A stretch of 32,807 bases of DNA from Candidatus Poseidonia sp. (GTDB lineage: Archaea; Thermoplasmatota; Poseidoniia; Poseidoniales; Poseidoniaceae), in assembly GCA_030827745.1 (NCBI GenBank), contig JAURDW010000018.1, positions 1 through 32,807 on the forward strand, read 5' to 3'. The notes below the pieces were generated by a model. It searched no databases. It saw nothing but the letters and a program-made list of their open reading frames with translations, and was not told the DNA's origin. Positions 19,001 through 26,875 of this stretch are shown here, one piece after another (position 1 is the stretch's first letter; every line of letters begins with the position of its first letter). The position numbers and the translations under genes were made by a program.

Positions 19001-21620
19001 CGATGCGTGCCCCAGCCAATTTGGAACCTCAACGGAAGCCGGCCGACTCGGTTGCACCGACACCGACAGCGACGGGTACGCCGATGTTGACGATGCTTTC
19101 CCCAACGAAGGGACGCAATGGGCGGACGCTGACGGCGACGGCTACGGCGACGAGGCAAGTGGATTCGAGGGCGATGCGTGCCCAGCGACCAGCGGAACAT
19201 CCGACCGAGATCGGTTCGGGTGCACCGACAGCGACAACGACGGTTCATCCGACGGGGACGTCAATTGGACGACGGCCGACGGTGCTGACATCGCCCCGAA
19301 CGATGCCACCCAGTGGATGGATTCGGACGGGGACGGCTACGGCGACAACCCTGCGGGGACAAACGGCGATGCGTGCCCCTTGGTCGCAGGCAATTCCACG
19401 AGCGATCGAAACGGGTGCACCGACTCGGACGGCGACGGCTACTCCGACCCCGACGTGTTGTGGACCACCGATGACGGTGCGGATGCGTATCCTTTGGACC
19501 CGACCCGATGGGGTGATAATGACGGAGATGGGTTCGACGACGGTTTGGATGACGATTGTCCAACGTTGTTCGGCACCTCCGTTCACGACCGAAAGGGTTG
19601 TCCTGACCAGGACGGCGACGGGTATTCCGACCCGGACAGCGCATGGACCACGAACGACGGCGCCGACGCTTTCATGACCGATTCAACCCAATGGAACGAC
19701 ACCGATGGCGACGGCTACGGGGACGAAGCATCCGGGTCGTTCCCCGATACATGCCCCACCGTTTACGGCGAATCCTGGCAGAACGGCACCTTGGGTTGCC
19801 CCGACGCTGACCTTGACGGTTGGGCCGACCAAGAAGACAGCCATCCCGATGAGCAATCGCAATGGCTGGACGCCGACGGTGACGGCTACGGTGACAACCC
19901 CGGTGGCGCCGACCCCGACGCATGCCCTTCTGCCCAAGGAAATTCCACTCAAGGCAACCGACTTGGGTGTCCCGATACCGACGGTGACGGGTGGGACGAT
20001 GCCATCGATGCCCTCCCGGCGTTGGCCACGCAGTGGCTGGACCAGGACGGTGACGGTTACGGTGACAACGCCAGCGGTTTGCAACCGGACGCTTGTCCCG
20101 GAGAAAGCGGGACCTCAACCCTCGACCGATTCGGTTGTGTGGACGACGACGGCGACGGATACTCCAACGCCAGCGATGCCTTCCCCGACGACCCGACACG
20201 GTGGGTGGACAGCGACGGCGACGGTTACGACGATGCCGAGGATGCATGCCCACTGACCAACGGCAATTCAACCGTGGACCGATTGGGTTGCGTGGACGCT
20301 GATGGTGACGGAGTCTCGAACCCGACACCCGCTGCCGAGAACCAATCGGCATGGAACGCCAGCGACGGTGCCGACGCCTTCCCTTACGATTCAACCCAAA
20401 CTTCCGATGCCGATGGCGACGGCTTCGGCGACAACCCGACGGGAATGCACGCCGATGCATGCCCCTCAACCCCTGGGACGTCGACCAACGATCGGTTCGG
20501 ATGCCAAGACGGCGACGGCGACGGCACTTCCGATGACAACGATGCCTTTGCTGAGGAGGCAACGCAGTGGAGCGACCTTGACGGGGACGGCTTTGGAGAC
20601 AACCCCAACGGCACGCAGGCCGACGCTTGTCCCAACGAAGCAGGCGCCTCGACGCTGGGTGAATTCGGCTGTGTTGACGGCGACGGCGACGGTGCAAGCG
20701 ACGACCTTGACCTTTGGCCGTCGGATGCCTCGCAGTGGTTCGACAGCGATGGCGACGGTTACGGCGACGAAGCAACCGGAACCGACGGTGATGCCTGCCC
20801 GAGCGAGGCCGGTTCCTCGACCAAAGGCGGCACCACCGGATGCCCCGACAACGACGGCGACGGGTGGGCCGACGAAGAGGACGCCTTCCCTGAACAGCGC
20901 AGCCAGCACGTGGACAGCGACGGTGACGGCTACGGCGACAACGCCAGCCTTGGCGCCCATCGCCCCGACCATTACCCCAACGACGCCACGAGGAGTTCTG
21001 CAGAGGCATCCATGACCTGTTCACCCCTCAACATTGAGGTTGATTTGGCCGCGAGTGGTTGGTTTTCCTTCACCTGCACCTTGAGCACGAACATGCCCTC
21101 TGCGTTCGCTGCGAACGTCGACTGGGAAGCAACAAACGCCATCTCGGGAGAGACCTCGAACCACTTCATCACCTTCACGTCCCAAACCGGAAACTCGCAA
21201 ACCGTGACGTTCTCAGGGACCGCAAAAACCACCGGGATGCACCAACTCTTGTTGTCAGCCCGGGAACCTGGGGCAGCGTACCCGATGGACACCGTGACCG
21301 TCGTGATCGATGCAACCGATTCCAACGCTCCTGTTAGCATCGCCGAAGAAACCGATGCTTCACTGATGGCGGTCATGACCGAGAACACGATGCTTCAAGC
21401 CGCCATGGCGGTGCTTGTCTTGTTCGTTTTGATGGGGACCTTGATGCTGCGAGGTCGTGCAAAGAGCGTCAAGGAAAGCGAACGACTTGCCCGCCGAGCG
21501 GCGGAGTTCCGAGACACGCGGGGCATGGTTGACCTGCCACAACGCACGATGGTGCAGCAACGTGCGCCGCCCACCCGAACTCGTGAGGGCTCCGTTTTCG
21601 ACGAGTTCCGGAAGCGTTGA
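16011..21620 (+). CDS. Subtilisin-like (S8) serine protease with C-terminal TSP3 repeat stalk and TM anchor
   Basis: Catalytic motifs VADTGLDNG, HGHGTHVAGSVLG, GGTSMATPLTAG; repeated D.DGDGYGDN blocks; C-terminal TM AMAVLVLFVLMGTLML. Confidence 0.93.
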   Translation: MRVLRFHQSMLGQRRRATVLFSTLMLLQVLSPMAMVSGQPSNLDPQTDADLDGLAQLGLSPMATAEYGWLDQDAGADVARLLFRDLTLVSPTDWTDLTGEGRVDGFHILSHAYPVPSDWHGRLAAAGIECFSFLPPTGFHCDVRGATPAQLAGLHVLGMARMDAVDKVQTDLIRGMTGLEMASPNPFVNENFAFVNIMLSGDDLPEGTTTKEGVDLHSHSGRFATLEIDIDGLGWLARQEQVEWIEPKPFFEILNSKGIEVMNVTDLWSGTNMAAIDSSWSGLDGSGIIVTVADTGLDNGVNNSNMHPDFRDHITGILSFPPSAGTCAYYSLSPCGDDAEDLHGHGTHVAGSVLGDGTHSNGDIIGAAPEAHLLFHAIATTVGSSEPLLGIPDDLDDMFSLAWANGSRVHTNSWGSDVAGAYTTSSAQADASARTYDELVILFAAANEGADANSDGEIDLDSMGSPATAKNVLTVGAGENDRANISYVWGSTDYGSPISNDKMADNPQGMAAFSSRGPTDDGRLKPDITAPGTFILSTKSRSTSDTGWLAHNASYTYMGGTSMATPLTAGATALLLQHLMENEGESAPTSALIKAIFTASAHDMAGQYSSSSNGAGEAAPNDHEGWGLVNMTQAINTSWLQGESVITNAERGWSFNVPSNAADIQLALSWTDPASTPTASTNLVNDLDLAVKDPSGTWTNLTNNLDNLRGLTLSNPAQGTWEVHVVGSNVPTGPQFFALAMTGDYSLTNLTQDTDGDGYEDNDDDCNTTAGTSTADRTGCPDTDNDGYSNPDGSWTVNDGADAFPSDSTQWEDSDFDGYGDNSAGTEPDACISLAGNSTADRYGCTDTDGDGFSDGDSGWTTANGADACASLSGSSDEDRNGCPDQDGDGYSDSDSGWTTANGADAFPTDITQWVDSDGDGYGDNPPPATTGDGCPSNAGDSTQDRYGCTDTDGDGYSDPDTLWTTANGADAFVSDNTQWSDADGDGYGDNASGTDPDACPSQFGTSTEAGRLGCTDTDSDGYADVDDAFPNEGTQWADADGDGYGDEASGFEGDACPATSGTSDRDRFGCTDSDNDGSSDGDVNWTTADGADIAPNDATQWMDSDGDGYGDNPAGTNGDACPLVAGNSTSDRNGCTDSDGDGYSDPDVLWTTDDGADAYPLDPTRWGDNDGDGFDDGLDDDCPTLFGTSVHDRKGCPDQDGDGYSDPDSAWTTNDGADAFMTDSTQWNDTDGDGYGDEASGSFPDTCPTVYGESWQNGTLGCPDADLDGWADQEDSHPDEQSQWLDADGDGYGDNPGGADPDACPSAQGNSTQGNRLGCPDTDGDGWDDAIDALPALATQWLDQDGDGYGDNASGLQPDACPGESGTSTLDRFGCVDDDGDGYSNASDAFPDDPTRWVDSDGDGYDDAEDACPLTNGNSTVDRLGCVDADGDGVSNPTPAAENQSAWNASDGADAFPYDSTQTSDADGDGFGDNPTGMHADACPSTPGTSTNDRFGCQDGDGDGTSDDNDAFAEEATQWSDLDGDGFGDNPNGTQADACPNEAGASTLGEFGCVDGDGDGASDDLDLWPSDASQWFDSDGDGYGDEATGTDGDACPSEAGSSTKGGTTGCPDNDGDGWADEEDAFPEQRSQHVDSDGDGYGDNASLGAHRPDHYPNDATRSSAEASMTCSPLNIEVDLAASGWFSFTCTLSTNMPSAFAANVDWEATNAISGETSNHFITFTSQTGNSQTVTFSGTAKTTGMHQLLLSAREPGAAYPMDTVTVVIDATDSNAPVSIAEETDASLMAVMTENTMLQAAMAVLVLFVLMGTLMLRGRAKSVKESERLARRAAEFRDTRGMVDLPQRTMVQQRAPPTRTREGSVFDEFRKR
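18268..20950 (+). repeat. Coding tandem repeats: thrombospondin type 3-like Ca2+-binding array (~15 major units)
   Basis: Recurrent D(S/A/T)DGDGYGDN...DACPS..G.ST.DR.GC.D.DGDG within the S8 protease. Confidence 0.9.
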
Positions 21621-21679
21621 GCGAGCCCCGCCCACCGATTCCCTCAAAGGGGAGAGGCGGTTGGATGGAAACACCACAT

Positions 21680-21754
21680 GCGGATATGGTGAAGTGGTTA
21701 TCATCTGAGGTTTCCAACCTTATGTCGTGGGTTCGACTCCCGCTATCCGCACCA
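21680..21754 (+). tRNA. tRNA-Gly(TCC), CCA encoded
   Basis: Acceptor GCGGATA/TATCCGC; D-stem GTGA/TCAT; anticodon arm TGAGG-TTTCCAA-CCTTA; T-arm GTGGG-TTCGACT-CCCGC; discriminator A plus CCA. Confidence 0.92.
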
Positions 21755-21840
21755 TTCCCCCCGAAGCGCAAGCCGAAGCCGGTTTGGGCCAACAAACATG
21801 AAAGGCTGAGCCAAAGGGTTGGTCAGTTCATAACGAGGCG

Positions 21841-22500
21841 ATGGCGATGAACTTCCTGCTCCTTTGCTTGCTGACCTTGTGGCTTTACCTCCCCGGCTTT
21901 CTCGCCAACACCTTCGCCATGATGTGGGGAAAATGGCTCCCAAAAACCGGCTACGGTCCGTGGCCCATCGACGGTGGGCGCCGTTGGAAAGACGGCAACC
22001 GAATTCTTGGTGACGGGAAAACATGGAACGGCTTGATCGGTGGCTCGCTGACCTCAGGCCTCCTGTGTGTGCTGCTTGCATCCCTCGTGAGCGAAGGGAA
22101 CATCGCCACCGTTTTTGACGACGGGGCGACGGTGTTCGCTCACCCGCTTTTGGGGGCCGAGGGGGCATGGTTCTTCATCGGCGGAGCGACCGGTGCCGCC
22201 TTTGTGTTGGGGACCTTTCTCGGGTTGACGTGCCTGCTCGGCGACAGCGTTGGCTCCTTTGCGAAGCGCCGGCGTGGTTTGAAGCGTGAGGGCGATGTCT
22301 CCTCAAAGGCACCGCTCCTCGACACCCTCCCCTTTGCCATCATGGTCTTTTTGTGCGGACAACTCTTCCTCGGCCCTTCGGTGTTGGCATCAGAAGAACT
22401 TCGTCTACCGATGCTGGGGCTCGTTCTCATCACGCCCGTTCTGCACCGTTCCTTCAACCTCATTGGCTACAAAATCGGTTGGAAGGACGTCCCCTATTGA
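21841..22500 (+). CDS. carS: CDP-2,3-bis-(O-geranylgeranyl)-sn-glycerol (CDP-archaeol) synthase
   Basis: LPGFLANTFAMMWGKWLP..GPWPIDGGRRWKDGNRILGDGKTWNGLIGG; multiple TMs. Confidence 0.92.
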   Translation: MAMNFLLLCLLTLWLYLPGFLANTFAMMWGKWLPKTGYGPWPIDGGRRWKDGNRILGDGKTWNGLIGGSLTSGLLCVLLASLVSEGNIATVFDDGATVFAHPLLGAEGAWFFIGGATGAAFVLGTFLGLTCLLGDSVGSFAKRRRGLKREGDVSSKAPLLDTLPFAIMVFLCGQLFLGPSVLASEELRLPMLGLVLITPVLHRSFNLIGYKIGWKDVPY

Positions 22501-22556
22501 CGCAAACCCACCAACAAAAGGCCAAGCCCTATGAAGAGCCAACCGGACGCCGATTC

Positions 22557-23972
22557 ATGCTGGGCACTTCAAACGCCACCATCCGGGCCTTGCTGCTCGT
22601 CTTGCTGATGCTCATTGCCCCGCTTTCGGGGTGCTTTGGCGAAGAAGAGACCGTCACCATCAGCGCCGATGACGTCCTGACCATCGACGGCCTTGCCCCC
22701 AGCGAAGTCACCGTGCGTGCCGGCGAATGGCACGATGTGTTGCTCATTGGTGAGGACCTCCGATTGAGCGCTCCTGCCCACGATGTCCTCCTCTTTGTCA
22801 ACGGCAGTCTGGACCTGGACAGTTCCGTGCCTGTGAACGGCGACCGCGTGTTGGTCCAACTTCTCACGACGCCTTACACCACCTCGGTGGAATTGACCAT
22901 TTACGCCAAGGACGGTCAGAAAACGATGTTCAACCCCCCCGTGACCAACGGCACACCCATCGTGAGCGGCGAAGCATGGTTCGAAAAGATGGATTACATC
23001 ACGTGCGACACGCCATCGGACGACTGCGGGGCGTACAACCACCGTTGGATGGGAAGTCCCAATCCGCAATTTGAGCGGGCTGCTTCCTACTTCCAAGGCC
23101 ACTTTGAGGGCTTGGGCTACGACACACACTTGATGCGGGTGGTTGACACGCTCAGCCTAACCGAACCCGAATCGTTGAACGTGATCGCTTGGAAAAAAGG
23201 CCGCTCCAGCGAATGTGTCCAAGGCATGGGAGCTCACATGGACATCGCCCCGCCTGCGGGACCGCCCGGCGGCGGCACTTGGGAGGGAGCGTACGACAAC
23301 ACGGCCGGTACGGTGACCATGATGCTCTACGCTCAAGTCCTTGCCGACATGGAAGTGGAATGCGACACCTTCCTCGCCCTTTGGTCTTCCGAGGAGGAAG
23401 GTCTGCGAGGCTCCAATGCCTTTGCGAACAACGATTGCGATGCATGCCTGCCACAAGACAAAGAACTCCGCTTTTACATCAACATGGACATGATGGGTAT
23501 TTCGTGGCCTGCGGTCAAAGAAAACGGTGACCCGTTCCCGTACCACGCGTGGTCGGGACCCGACATCGACCCTGAAACCCAAGATGTGGCGATCACCAGC
23601 ATCCTCGACCATGTGCATCGCAACATCCTCAAAGCGCCCATGGACCTTCGGATTGACGGTTCGTACGGCGCAGGATGCGACCAACATTGGGACGACCACG
23701 CCAACCTTGTGATGGACGTTCACGAAGACACCTTCGGGCGCTCAGACCACGTCACCTTCCGAAATCTGGGCGCGCAGACCATCTTCCATCTGGGAGCCTA
23801 CGACGACGATTACTCTGCCTACCATTCACCTCAAGACACGCTGGAGAACATGGTGGCCGTGGTTGGGGGCCAAGAGAACCTCGAGGCCAGCATTGAATTC
23901 GTGATGTGGGCTGCCCTGCTTGAGTTCCTTTTCGCCGACCAAACCCCTGAAATTCGCAACGTGAATGCGTGA
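22557..23972 (+). CDS. M28-family zinc peptidase, lipoprotein
   Basis: Lipobox LIAPLSGC; MGAHMDIAPP...GAYDNTAGTVTMM, LALWSSEEEGLRGSNAF, FYINMDMMG, DHVTFRNLGAQTIFHLG, YHSPQDTLENM. Confidence 0.88.
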   Translation: MLGTSNATIRALLLVLLMLIAPLSGCFGEEETVTISADDVLTIDGLAPSEVTVRAGEWHDVLLIGEDLRLSAPAHDVLLFVNGSLDLDSSVPVNGDRVLVQLLTTPYTTSVELTIYAKDGQKTMFNPPVTNGTPIVSGEAWFEKMDYITCDTPSDDCGAYNHRWMGSPNPQFERAASYFQGHFEGLGYDTHLMRVVDTLSLTEPESLNVIAWKKGRSSECVQGMGAHMDIAPPAGPPGGGTWEGAYDNTAGTVTMMLYAQVLADMEVECDTFLALWSSEEEGLRGSNAFANNDCDACLPQDKELRFYINMDMMGISWPAVKENGDPFPYHAWSGPDIDPETQDVAITSILDHVHRNILKAPMDLRIDGSYGAGCDQHWDDHANLVMDVHEDTFGRSDHVTFRNLGAQTIFHLGAYDDDYSAYHSPQDTLENMVAVVGGQENLEASIEFVMWAALLEFLFADQTPEIRNVNA

Positions 23973-25669
23973 GGGGCGGAACGAAACTTCTTCTATGGAA
24001 CGAACAATCCTCCTCCGTGAGTGAGAAGGAGATTCCCGAAAGGGCTGATGCACCCTCTCCTGCTCCGTGGTGGTCCCGTCATGCGAATTCGTTGGCCCTT
24101 GTGGGTGGTTTTCTTCTCGCCTTTGGCGAGATCGTTCTCAACCTGCTGTCGGGTGACGACGTCGTGGATGCGGTGTGGCCGCACGCTGTTCGCTCGCTCG
24201 GATGGACCATGGCCTTGCGGGCATCGCCCGCCCTCCCGTTCACATTGGCGATGGTGCTCGGCATAGCAGCCTTTTTTGGGCGAGGCTTGGTGCAACGAAG
24301 CCCCCACCAAGGCCGTCTTGAAGTCGGTCTCCACACCGCCGTTGGCTTTCTTCTCGGCTTGCTTTCCATCCACTTCGTGATGGACGCTGCGTATTTGCGA
24401 GGAGCGTTCCTTTTGCTGCCCACCTTGTATGGATGGACCCTCGCCGTGCTGTTGGTGGTCGTCGGTGGCTTACCGACATGGCGTTCCACCGAGACTGGGG
24501 CCTTTTCATGGCCGAAAACGGCGCATCTGGTCGGGGTTTTCTTCGCTGCATGGCTGGTGATGCCGGGCATTCCGGCACTTGTTGGCATGGCACCGGCCCC
24601 ACCCGATGCGCCCCGTATTGGCTACGGTTCAACACCCGGACCGTACGATACGCTGCAGTTTTCGTCACCCTACACCTTGCCGGAGGCGGTAGTGGCCGTC
24701 CAAGGCGACCTCGAGGACGATGTCACCTTCAGCGTCCATCTCACCTTGCCGGACCTTCCCGACGACACCCCCCTTGCCACCGTTCCGCTGGCGGTGTTGC
24801 TCCATGGATTTGGATACCCCGACGTGGATGCATACCAAGCATGGATCACCCATCTTGCCGCCAAAGGCATCGCTGTAGCGTTTCTCCAATATCCCTCCGA
24901 CTTGCGACCGGAAGGCCACGAATCCTTTGACGAGCGCTACGAGGAAGGGACCTCGAATTTTCTTCAACACACGTACCGAAACCTCTCCGTTCGTGCAGCC
25001 ATGGACCACCTCGAGATGTTGGCCCTGAGGGAACCACGAGATGAGCGGATTGACCAAGCGATAGGTGACGTCATGATCGACCCCTCTTCACTTTGGGTAG
25101 GGGGGCACAGTTTAGGCGCTGCGTACACCTTCCTCAGCCTGGACGAAGCCTTTGACCGTGGATGGGGCCAACACGCCCTCGTCGTCGCCCTCGAGGCGCC
25201 TGCCAGCCGGCCGATGCAGGTGGAATTGCAGCACGACTTCACGCGCATGCCGACCAACACACTTGTCCAAATTGCCGTCTCTGAGGACGACATGAGCGTC
25301 GGCATATGTCCGGGAGCCTTCCATCAACAGCAATTCGCATCCCTCCCAGAGGAGCGAAACCAACTCATCGTGGTACGCACGGACAAATACGGCTTCCCCC
25401 GTCTCGTCGCCAGCCACTACATGCAAACTGACCCCGCCCACGATCGCTTGTCGGATTGGGGTTTTTACCGTCGCATCGACGCGCAGGCCGATTACATCGT
25501 TGCCCAAGGTCGCAACGACACCTTCACCGCCGACTTTGCGTTCCAATACATGACCGATGAAACCATGCTGACGGGCATGGGGCAGTGGGAGGACGGCACC
25601 CCGGTGTTGCCGCTCAAGTTGTTTCACGACGGCCTCAACACCGATGCCATGTTCGAAGCGTGCACCTGA
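23969..25669 (+). CDS. Membrane protein with C-terminal alpha/beta hydrolase domain
   Basis: N-terminal TM helices; VLLHGFGYPDVDAYQAWITHLAAKGIAVAFLQYP, nucleophile elbow GGHSLGAA. Confidence 0.8.
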   Translation: MRGGTKLLLWNEQSSSVSEKEIPERADAPSPAPWWSRHANSLALVGGFLLAFGEIVLNLLSGDDVVDAVWPHAVRSLGWTMALRASPALPFTLAMVLGIAAFFGRGLVQRSPHQGRLEVGLHTAVGFLLGLLSIHFVMDAAYLRGAFLLLPTLYGWTLAVLLVVVGGLPTWRSTETGAFSWPKTAHLVGVFFAAWLVMPGIPALVGMAPAPPDAPRIGYGSTPGPYDTLQFSSPYTLPEAVVAVQGDLEDDVTFSVHLTLPDLPDDTPLATVPLAVLLHGFGYPDVDAYQAWITHLAAKGIAVAFLQYPSDLRPEGHESFDERYEEGTSNFLQHTYRNLSVRAAMDHLEMLALREPRDERIDQAIGDVMIDPSSLWVGGHSLGAAYTFLSLDEAFDRGWGQHALVVALEAPASRPMQVELQHDFTRMPTNTLVQIAVSEDDMSVGICPGAFHQQQFASLPEERNQLIVVRTDKYGFPRLVASHYMQTDPAHDRLSDWGFYRRIDAQADYIVAQGRNDTFTADFAFQYMTDETMLTGMGQWEDGTPVLPLKLFHDGLNTDAMFEACT

Positions 25670-25682
25670 AGGAGGAGAGAAG

Positions 25683-26108
25683 ATGGAGGAACAGGGCATT
25701 CAACACGGCATCAAATCGCTTTGGAAATTCATTGGTGGGTCGGCCCTCTTGGCCTCCATGTGCTGTTTTCCAAGCGTTGTTTTGGTGTTTTTTGGCCTCG
25801 CCAGCGTCTCTTCGGCGGCCGCCCTCTCCAACGACCTGTATTGGGGGACCAACGGCATGGGATGGTTTCGCCCACTCCTCTCCGCAGCCAGCGTCCTTTT
25901 CGTCGTCATCGGGCTGACCCTCTACTTTCGAAACGAAGGGATTTGCACCCTTGACGAAGCCAAACGCCAACGAGCCCGCATCGTCAACACGTCGCTGGTC
26001 GTGATGACGTTGAGCGTGATCATCTACCTGGTGTTCAACTACGTGGTGTTGACCGAAGTGGGGATCGCCCTGGACCTTCCGTGGGAGAGCAGCCGGTTCT
26101 GGAAATGA
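25683..26108 (+). CDS. Small membrane protein with vicinal Cys pair in TM1, MerT-like
   Basis: SD GGAGG upstream of ATG 25683; GGSALLASMCCFPSVVLVFFGLASVSSA and FRNEGICTLDEAKRQRARIV. Confidence 0.6.
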   Translation: MEEQGIQHGIKSLWKFIGGSALLASMCCFPSVVLVFFGLASVSSAAALSNDLYWGTNGMGWFRPLLSAASVLFVVIGLTLYFRNEGICTLDEAKRQRARIVNTSLVVMTLSVIIYLVFNYVVLTEVGIALDLPWESSRFWK

Positions 26109-26873
26109 TCAACGAACGTTCCGTTGCGTATTGCACCCCACTCCCCAGTCGGGATTCGCTTCCATGGCCAGCAGGGTTTGGTCCAACAACGCATCCTCGG
26201 GCGTGGGTGATGGTGTGGGTTTTGGCCGGAGCGCAAGCGAGAAATGATAGTCATATTCTTTCCAATATTTCAATTGAATATTTGATTCTTCAATTGGAAA
26301 TTCAACCCAATCATCTCCAATTGGAATTTCAATTCCTCTCGGATTGAGATGCATTCCCAGAGCCATCGCTTTTTGAACCGCTTCTTTCCCTGTCCACAAA
26401 CGCATGGAAGTTTCGGGGTGCTTTCGGAGACGATCCAATTCCGCACCTTTGGCGATGAGATCGAAGGCGTTGGGAGCCAAAGTCCGTTCCAGCGGTTCAA
26501 TGTCCACCCCAATGCACCTTTCAGGCGGACCCAACGCCACCACCACCGCCCCCTGGCTGTGAGCGATGGACAGCGAAGGCAAGGCCGTGCGCCGCCAAAC
26601 CCCTTGGATAAAGGCAAGGGACGGCGCTCGCTGTTCGTTGCGTTCCACTTCGATGACCGAAAGGTCAGTTTCCCCAAGCAGGGCCAAGGCCTGACCAAGC
26701 AGCCAGCGGCCGCTGAGATGTTCGTTACGTCGTTTTTCGGTGGCGAACGTTGCCACCTCGTGAGCATCAGCAAGGGGGACTTCGGCGAGCGTCCGTGGTT
26801 GAACAGGGGTCAAAAAAAGACGCACGCCTTGGGCGGGCGGGCTCAGTTCAACAACGCCTTCCATCCCGCACAC
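26109..26873 (-). CDS. 4'-phosphopantetheinyl transferase (Sfp-type)
   Basis: PSLSIAHSQGAVVVAL, GVDIEPLERT, RLWTGKEAVQKAMALGMHLNPRGIEI; immediately downstream of the PKS gene. Confidence 0.9.
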   Translation of the reverse strand: MCGMEGVVELSPPAQGVRLFLTPVQPRTLAEVPLADAHEVATFATEKRRNEHLSGRWLLGQALALLGETDLSVIEVERNEQRAPSLAFIQGVWRRTALPSLSIAHSQGAVVVALGPPERCIGVDIEPLERTLAPNAFDLIAKGAELDRLRKHPETSMRLWTGKEAVQKAMALGMHLNPRGIEIPIGDDWVEFPIEESNIQLKYWKEYDYHFSLALRPKPTPSPTPEDALLDQTLLAMEANPDWGVGCNTQRNVR

Positions 26874-26875
26874 CG

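Noticed and set aside
18268-20950. CRISPR-like array
   Set aside because: Periodicity is in-frame protein repeat; units diverge and there are no identical repeats with unique spacers.
18457-21024. Long Arg/Thr-rich ORFs (e.g. 18457-19677 +, 19672-21024 -, 20302-21015 +)
   Set aside because: Alternate-frame shadows of the TSP3 repeat array (GAC GGC GAC codons); low-complexity translations without domains.
21680-21754. tRNA-Trp(CCA) reading of the anticodon
   Set aside because: Correct stem pairing (TGAGG/CCTTA) gives loop TTTCCAA with TCC at positions 34-36; CCA would require a shifted stem.
21617-21850. 77-aa ORF spanning the tRNA
   Set aside because: Crosses tRNA-Gly(TCC) and has no independent support.
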